Made by a program: the position numbers and the translations under genes | From: Nitrospiraceae bacterium UBA6898 | Lineage (GTDB): Bacteria > Nitrospirota > Thermodesulfovibrionia > Thermodesulfovibrionales > UBA6898 | Assembly (NCBI GenBank): GCA_002448975.1 | Contig: DKBO01000253.1 | Coordinates: 9,975-22,052 of the forward strand | DNA length: 12,078 bases | Direction of reading: 5' to 3' | Shown: piece by piece, positions 8,759 to 12,078 of the stretch | How the letters are laid out: every line of letters starts with the position of its first letter | How positions within the stretch are numbered: the first letter of the stretch is position 1 | Notes under the pieces: model-generated | What the model was told of the DNA's origin: nothing | Databases searched by the model: none | What the model saw: the letters and a program-made list of their open reading frames with translations, nothing else

Positions 8759-9187
8759 CTAACGGCATTGCCTGCAGTAGCCATAAATCTCCAGCTTATG
8801 CTTACGGGGAAGAAAGTCATTCGCCTCGGCGAGCTTGTCCTGGAGCCTCTCTATCTGCATGTCGAAGACCTCGATAAATTTGCCGCATTTCAGACAGATC
8901 AGGTGGTCGTGGTGCGACTGGCCGAAGGTCAGCTCGAAGCGGGCCTTGCCGCTGCCGATTTTGATCTCCTCCGCGAGGCCGGCTTCACAGAGCAGCCGGA
9001 GATTGCGATGTACCGTAGCGAAACCGATCGAGGGGTCTTTCTTTTTCAGTACGTCATACAGGTCCGCGATCGTACAATGAGATTTCACCGAAATGAAGGC
9101 ATCGAGAATCTGGCGACGCTGATTAGTCTGGCGCAGCCCCTTGCCGGCCAAATACTCATCAAAGATATCCGCAGCAGTCTTATTCAT
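8759..9187 (-). CDS. fur: Fur-family ferric uptake regulator
   Basis: A 142-residue metal-responsive repressor. The N-terminal winged helix (about 1-80) contains the recognition region SIGFATVHRNLRLL (53-66). The C-terminal dimerisation domain carries HHDHLICLKCGKFIE (92-106). Both halves of the structural zinc site are present (Cys98-x-x-Cys101 and Cys138-x-x-Cys141), with candidate regulatory ligands His37, His92, His93, His95, Glu106 and His130. Glu at 106, where PerR has Asp, and the Fur-type operators nearby favour Fur over PerR, although PerR or Zur cannot be excluded. The ATG at 9187 is chosen over an in-frame TTG at 9205 because the TTG lies in the -10 box and upstream of the predicted +1. 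No Shine-Dalgarno precedes the ATG; the leader would be about 11 bases. A Fur box overlaps the start codon, so autoregulation is expected. Confidence 0.9.
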   Translation of the reverse strand: MNKTAADIFDEYLAGKGLRQTNQRRQILDAFISVKSHCTIADLYDVLKKKDPSIGFATVHRNLRLLCEAGLAEEIKIGSGKARFELTFGQSHHDHLICLKCGKFIEVFDMQIERLQDKLAEANDFLPRKHKLEIYGYCRQCR

Positions 9188-9203
9188 AATGATTATCGAT
9201 ATC
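9185..9203. promoter_or_regulatory. Fur box overlapping the fur start codon
   Basis: Read on the minus strand, GATATCGATAATCATTATG agrees with the 19-base Fur consensus GATAATGATAATCATTATC at 16 positions. Its last three bases are the ATG of fur, and it covers the predicted +1. Binding would block both the transcription start and the promoter's downstream edge. Confidence 0.85.
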
Positions 9204-9204
9204 A

Positions 9205-9233
9205 ATTATGCCTAATCGTTTTGCCTTTGTCAA
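9205..9233 (-). promoter_or_regulatory. Sigma-70-type promoter of fur
   Basis: A perfect -35 TTGACA (9228-9233) is separated by exactly 17 bases from CATAAT (9205-9210), one mismatch from the -10 consensus. The predicted +1 is near 9198. It is the best promoter in the window. Confidence 0.85.
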
Positions 9234-9284
9234 GCGGTTTTTCTTAACATTCGTTATCCGATGTGGCTGAGCGAAAAAGCAGGT

Positions 9285-10211
9285 CTACGATTCGCGCAGC
9301 AGGCTGATCGCAGACTCCATATCCTCCGGCAGGGGCGAGATAAACTCGAGGTGCTTCCCGTTGACGGGATGAGTAAATCCGAGAAGTTCTGCATGGAGCA
9401 TCTGGCGCGGGAATGTTATTTTCCGCTTCCCGTTCTCGATCGAGGTCTTTGACCCGTATGTCCTGTCCCCCAGCACCGGGTGGCCGATGGAAGCGAAGTG
9501 CACCCGGATCTGGTGTGTCCTTCCGGTACCGAGCCTGGCTTCGATCAGGGTAGCTGTCCGGAATCGCTCGATCACCCTCCAGGCAGTAACAGCCTCCTTG
9601 CCTTTTCTTGAACGGGTGGACATCTTTTTCCTGTCAGTGGATGATCTTCCGATTCTGGAAGATATGGTTCCGCTGTTCTCTTTGAGACTTCCGAAGACGA
9701 GGGCCTGGTATCGTCTGTCTATCTCACGGCTCCGGAACTGTTCCACCAGGCCGTAATATGCCCTGTTATCCAGGGCAACCACCATGATGCCCGAGGTGTC
9801 CCGGTCAAGTCTGTGGACAACGCCTGGCCGGAGCGGGGCGCCAACAGATGCAAGTTTCCTGGCATGAAACGCGACAGCGTTCATCAGCGTTCCGCAGCTG
9901 TGGCCGGCAGCAGGATAGACGACCATGTCAGTGGGCTTGTTCACAACGATCAGGAAATCATCAAGAAAAAGAACCGTGACCGGCAGATCCTCAGGCACAA
10001 GCTCTTTTTCGTCTTCAGGAACGGAGATACATACGATGTCGGCATATCGCGCCTTGTAGTTCGGTTTTGTTCTGTCACCATTCACCGTAAGGCGATTATC
10101 TTCGATGAGTTTGCGCACCTGTGAGCGTGTGAGTCCTGAGAGCCCGGACATGAGGACATCGATACGTTTGCCTGCCTGGTCCTCGGCGATCCTGAATTCT
10201 GTCTTCGACAT
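9285..10211 (-). CDS. rluD: RluA/RluD-family 23S rRNA pseudouridine synthase
   Basis: Converts uridines to pseudouridine in large-subunit rRNA if it is a true RluD; other RluA-family targets are possible. An N-terminal S4 RNA-binding domain (SQVRKLIEDNRLTVNG) precedes the catalytic domain with the family motif HRLDRDTSG, whose Asp in RLD is the nucleophile. Further conserved motifs are NKPTDMVVYPAAGH, GTGRTHQIRVHF and HPVLGDRTYG. Length and domain order are normal for RluD. Two starts six bases apart are possible: ATG 10217 and ATG 10211. The -10 box TACAAT at 10219-10224 predicts +1 near 10212, so an mRNA from it would miss the first ATG and begin almost exactly at the second; ATG 10211 is therefore preferred. 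The two products differ by two residues. The gene is divergent from the methyltransferase gene. Confidence 0.9.
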   Translation of the reverse strand: MSKTEFRIAEDQAGKRIDVLMSGLSGLTRSQVRKLIEDNRLTVNGDRTKPNYKARYADIVCISVPEDEKELVPEDLPVTVLFLDDFLIVVNKPTDMVVYPAAGHSCGTLMNAVAFHARKLASVGAPLRPGVVHRLDRDTSGIMVVALDNRAYYGLVEQFRSREIDRRYQALVFGSLKENSGTISSRIGRSSTDRKKMSTRSRKGKEAVTAWRVIERFRTATLIEARLGTGRTHQIRVHFASIGHPVLGDRTYGSKTSIENGKRKITFPRQMLHAELLGFTHPVNGKHLEFISPLPEDMESAISLLRES

Positions 10212-10218
10212 GAGCATA

Positions 10219-10228
10219 ATTGTACCGC
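10219..10228 (-). promoter_or_regulatory. -10 box of the rluD-like gene (GCGGTACAAT)
   Basis: TACAAT preceded by GCGG on the minus strand. Its geometry gives +1 at about 10212, one base before the ATG at 10211, hence a leaderless mRNA. No -35 match was found. The GCGGTA context recurs at 10306 and 11929 on the plus strand. Confidence 0.5.
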
Positions 10229-10305
10229 AAAATCGAAGGCTTTGGCATATGACACGACAAGGGGGGGAGCTATGGGTGATAATTCATGTGAAGGATTCTT
10301 GCTCT

Positions 10306-10315
10306 GCGGTATAAT
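10306..10315 (+). promoter_or_regulatory. -10 box of the methyltransferase-isoprenoid synthase operon (GCGGTATAAT)
   Basis: A perfect TATAAT at 10310-10315, preceded by GCGG. Predicted +1 is near 10322, leaving a leader of about 30 bases that includes GAGG (10343-10346) before the ATG at 10352. The -35 region is poor. Confidence 0.6.
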
Positions 10316-10351
10316 TGATAAGGATCACATCAGTCCTTTATTGAGGATGGC

Positions 10352-10873
10352 ATGACATTTCCGCGTGACAGGCTACTGAGGGCACAGATTAAGGATGGAC
10401 TGTACTACTGGTTCTATATTCCCGCAGCAGTGATCTTCGGCGGGATGACCGTTGACCTTCTCTTCGAACTCCCGGTCATGCCGAAACATTTGGCTTTTTC
10501 TCTTGTTTCGCTCGTACTGATCATCAGCGGTGCGGGTCTCATCCAGAAGGCCACGAAGGACCTTGCTTCCTATGGAGAAGGAACGCCGAATCCCTTACGA
10601 CCCCCGAAACGGCTGGTGACAGAAGGAAGCTATAGCCTCTGTCGTCATCCCATGTTCTTCGGGTATGACCTTGCTGCCCTCGGTGTTGTTCTCCTGTTCC
10701 GGTCATGGGGCATGCTGCTTTTCGCATATCCAGTCTTTATCCTTATGGAATACCGTTTCCTCAGAGGTGAGGAGAGAAAACTCGAAAAACGCTTTGGAGT
10801 GCAATTTGCCGCCTACCGGAGACACGTTCCGCTCCTGTTGCCGCATGGCCGTGGAAGAGGGAAGGTGTCATGA
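10352..10873 (+). CDS. ICMT/PEMT-like membrane methyltransferase
   Basis: A 173-residue multi-pass membrane protein of the isoprenylcysteine carboxyl methyltransferase / phospholipid methyltransferase-like superfamily. Hydrophobic segments lie at about 20-38, 46-64, 103-116 and 118-133. The conserved C-terminal core that binds S-adenosylmethionine in relatives is visible: LVTEGSYSLCRHPMFFGY (88-105), then EYRFLRGEERKLEKRFG (133-149) and a closing YRRHVP (155-160). The target (a lipid, a prenyl chain, a thiol or a quinone-like compound) cannot be told from sequence. The ATG at 10352 follows GAGG at a five-base distance. Its last codons overlap the next gene by four bases (ATGA at 10870-10873), so the two are probably translated together. 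This ties it to an isoprenoid-synthase-like protein. Confidence 0.75.
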   Translation: MTFPRDRLLRAQIKDGLYYWFYIPAAVIFGGMTVDLLFELPVMPKHLAFSLVSLVLIISGAGLIQKATKDLASYGEGTPNPLRPPKRLVTEGSYSLCRHPMFFGYDLAALGVVLLFRSWGMLLFAYPVFILMEYRFLRGEERKLEKRFGVQFAAYRRHVPLLLPHGRGRGKVS

Positions 10874-11901
10874 TCTCGCTGTCGGTGGTCAGAAGGTTCT
10901 ATCCGTCGATCAACGAGCACAGGATCGTGGAGGAAGAAGTGCACCGCCTTCTGCGCGAGACCATCGCTGATCATTACATCAGGCCCGGTGGGGATGGGCT
11001 GAGTTCGGTCAAATATGTCCGTAAGAACTTTTTTTCCATATTGTTCCTGAACATATACCGGGCTCTGGACATACCCTATTCGCACCGCATCATGTACGGA
11101 GTTATCAACCACTCCATCAGGGGTATTGTTACCGGTACGGACAATATCCTCGATGATGAGTACAAGGAGCTTCTTCCCCTGAGGTTTTCCGAGGGAGCCA
11201 CACGCTTCAAGAGTGTGATGCATATCCTGCTTTTTGACCGCTTTCTCTTCAGGATTCTGGATGAGGCGGTCAGGGACGGACTCATCACGACCGCCGGGAA
11301 ATACGAGGTCCAGAAGCGGATCCTCGATGCCATGGTCCCGATCGGGGAGGAAGAGGCAAGCGAGGAGAAGGGCATTTCCGTGATCCTGCCTCCTGAGAAA
11401 ATCCTGTCTTCCGTGCATATGTTTAAGGGCGGCAATCTCCTGCGCCTTGCCTTTGTTGCGCCCCGCATCCTCGAAAAGGGACTCGCTGCGGAGATGGAGA
11501 AGGTCGACCGGGGCATCTATTCCCTGGGCATGGCTCTCCAGGTCATAGATGATCTTACGGATTTTTACGACGATATCAATAAGCAGCGCCATAACTATCT
11601 CGTATCTTCAATATACTTTGAGGGCACTCCACCGGAGAAGCAGAAACTGGGTCATCTTCTTGATGGAAGCACGGCTTTGCCTGTTCCGATTGAAAGGGAA
11701 TATGCCGAATCCGTATCCCGGGTGATGGAGCGCGCTGTCGGCGAGGCGCTTGCGGGCTTCGATAGTCTTTACGAAGCCGGTTACGGCATCAATAGGGTCA
11801 AGGCCATGGGGATCATTCGCTATCTTTTCAGGCTCAGGGGGGTCAGGAACCTTCTTGCGCTGCTGCCGGAGCACTGCGCTACATCGCTCTCGGCTGCGTG
11901 A
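10870..11901 (+). CDS. Class I isoprenoid-synthase-like protein (polyprenyl synthetase fold)
   Basis: A 343-residue, largely helical protein. Two Asp-rich motifs lie on either side of the core, as in class I prenyltransferases: DNILDDE (91-97) after a helix ending GIVTGT, and VIDDLTDFYDD (225-235), a good second DDxxD motif. FKGGNLLRLAF (185-195) lies where polyprenyl synthases carry their KT-G-L helix. The first motif is DxxxD-like rather than DDxxD, and this spacing is more usual in squalene/phytoene-synthase-type enzymes, so chain elongation, head-to-head condensation or a non-canonical terpenoid reaction are all possible. Catalysis would need Mg2+ held by both motifs. The ATG overlaps the stop region of the ICMT-like gene. 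It is followed after 43 bases by an FtsX/MacB-type permease. Family is likely; reaction unknown. Confidence 0.75.
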   Translation: MISLSVVRRFYPSINEHRIVEEEVHRLLRETIADHYIRPGGDGLSSVKYVRKNFFSILFLNIYRALDIPYSHRIMYGVINHSIRGIVTGTDNILDDEYKELLPLRFSEGATRFKSVMHILLFDRFLFRILDEAVRDGLITTAGKYEVQKRILDAMVPIGEEEASEEKGISVILPPEKILSSVHMFKGGNLLRLAFVAPRILEKGLAAEMEKVDRGIYSLGMALQVIDDLTDFYDDINKQRHNYLVSSIYFEGTPPEKQKLGHLLDGSTALPVPIEREYAESVSRVMERAVGEALAGFDSLYEAGYGINRVKAMGIIRYLFRLRGVRNLLALLPEHCATSLSAA

Positions 11902-11928
11902 ACTGCGGGCTTCTTTATTTTTCCTGCA

Positions 11929-11938
11929 GCGGTATACT
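11929..11938 (+). promoter_or_regulatory. -10 box of the FtsX-like gene (GCGGTATACT)
   Basis: TATACT (11933-11938) preceded by GCGG. The predicted +1 falls exactly on the GTG at 11945, so the mRNA would be leaderless. No Shine-Dalgarno is present before this GTG. An imperfect stem (CTGCGGG 11903-11909 with CCTGCAG 11923-11929, 13-base T-rich loop) lies just upstream; it lacks a T-run after the stem. Confidence 0.5.
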
Positions 11939-11944
11939 ATCCGG

Positions 11945-12078
11945 GTGAAGACATTCCTTCTGTTCAGTCATATCGCGTTCCGCAATGTACGGCGGAACGC
12001 ACGCAGGTCGCTCTTTACGATTCTTGCCATCGCCTTCGGCCTTTTCTGCCTCATCATTTTTCAGGCGCTCAAGGTTGG
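11945..12078 (+). CDS. FtsX/MacB-type ABC transporter permease, 3' end outside window
   Basis: Only the first 44 codons are present. GTG 11945 opens a frame with a basic amphipathic stretch (HIAFRNVRRNARRSLFT) followed by a hydrophobic segment (ILAIAFGLFCLIIFQAL). This is the usual N-terminus of MacB/LolC-type permeases, in which the first membrane helix precedes a large periplasmic domain. Such proteins work with an ATPase to export or extract lipids, lipoproteins or peptides. The start is set by the -10 box directly upstream and by the loss of similarity before it. Whether it belongs to the methyltransferase-isoprenoid synthase operon cannot be decided: the 43-base gap allows read-through, but it also has its own candidate promoter. 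Confidence 0.65.
   Translation, partial: MKTFLLFSHIAFRNVRRNARRSLFTILAIAFGLFCLIIFQALKV

Noticed and set aside
9205..9205. TTG at 9205 as the start of fur, giving MISIIIMNK
   Set aside because: It lies inside the -10 box and upstream of the predicted transcript start; the ATG at 9187 gives the normal Fur length.
11903..11929. Stem CTGCGGG/CCTGCAG before the FtsX-like gene as a terminator
   Set aside because: One pair is a G-T wobble, the loop is 13 bases, and the T-run lies in the loop rather than after the stem, so it does not have the form of an intrinsic terminator.

Overview
The window looks like an ordinary chromosomal stretch of a Gram-negative bacterium of moderate GC content. It encodes a secreted protein that looks like an outer-membrane beta-barrel, a periplasmic metal-handling protein and a classical Fur regulator with Fur boxes. 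Several promoters have TATAAT-type -10 boxes placed directly on start codons. The phylum cannot be fixed from the sequence; a Nitrospirota-like or deltaproteobacterial-like organism would fit the mix of genes, but that is only an impression. No rRNA, tRNA, CRISPR array, insertion sequence or phage gene was seen.

Layout from left to right. (1) 2-2563 (+): GH63-type glycoside hydrolase, cut by the left edge. (2) 2869-4086 (+): SLC13/ArsB-superfamily anion permease with an extended -10 box 8 bases before its ATG. (3) 4255-5292 (-): a PilZ-PilZ-J-domain fusion, convergent with the permease. (4) A 358-base divergent spacer, then 5651-6574 (+): a His/Met-rich periplasmic protein with two similar halves. 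(5) A probable three-gene minus-strand operon: DinB-like protein (7249-7746), a 50-residue membrane protein with a TTG start (7071-7223), and a 4-oxalocrotonate-tautomerase-like protein (6846-7049). (6) A Fur module on the minus strand: fur (8759-9187) with a TTGACA-17-CATAAT promoter and a Fur box lying on its start codon, then a beta-barrel-like exported protein (7896-8597) with its own Fur box. (7) RluD-like pseudouridine synthase (9285-10211 or 10217, minus). (8) Divergent from it, an ICMT-like membrane methyltransferase (10352-10873) overlapping by four bases with a class I isoprenoid-synthase-like gene (10870-11901), followed by the start of an FtsX/MacB-type permease (11945 to the right edge).

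The most coherent circuits are the Fur module, with autoregulation plus a Fur-controlled surface protein, and the translationally coupled methyltransferase/isoprenoid-synthase pair, whose substrate is unknown. The main unexpected points are: a recurring GCGGTAYAAT/GCGGTATACT promoter context with -10 boxes that would give leaderless mRNAs; two inverted repeats lying end to end over the start of the 50-residue membrane protein; and the joining of two PilZ domains to a J domain.
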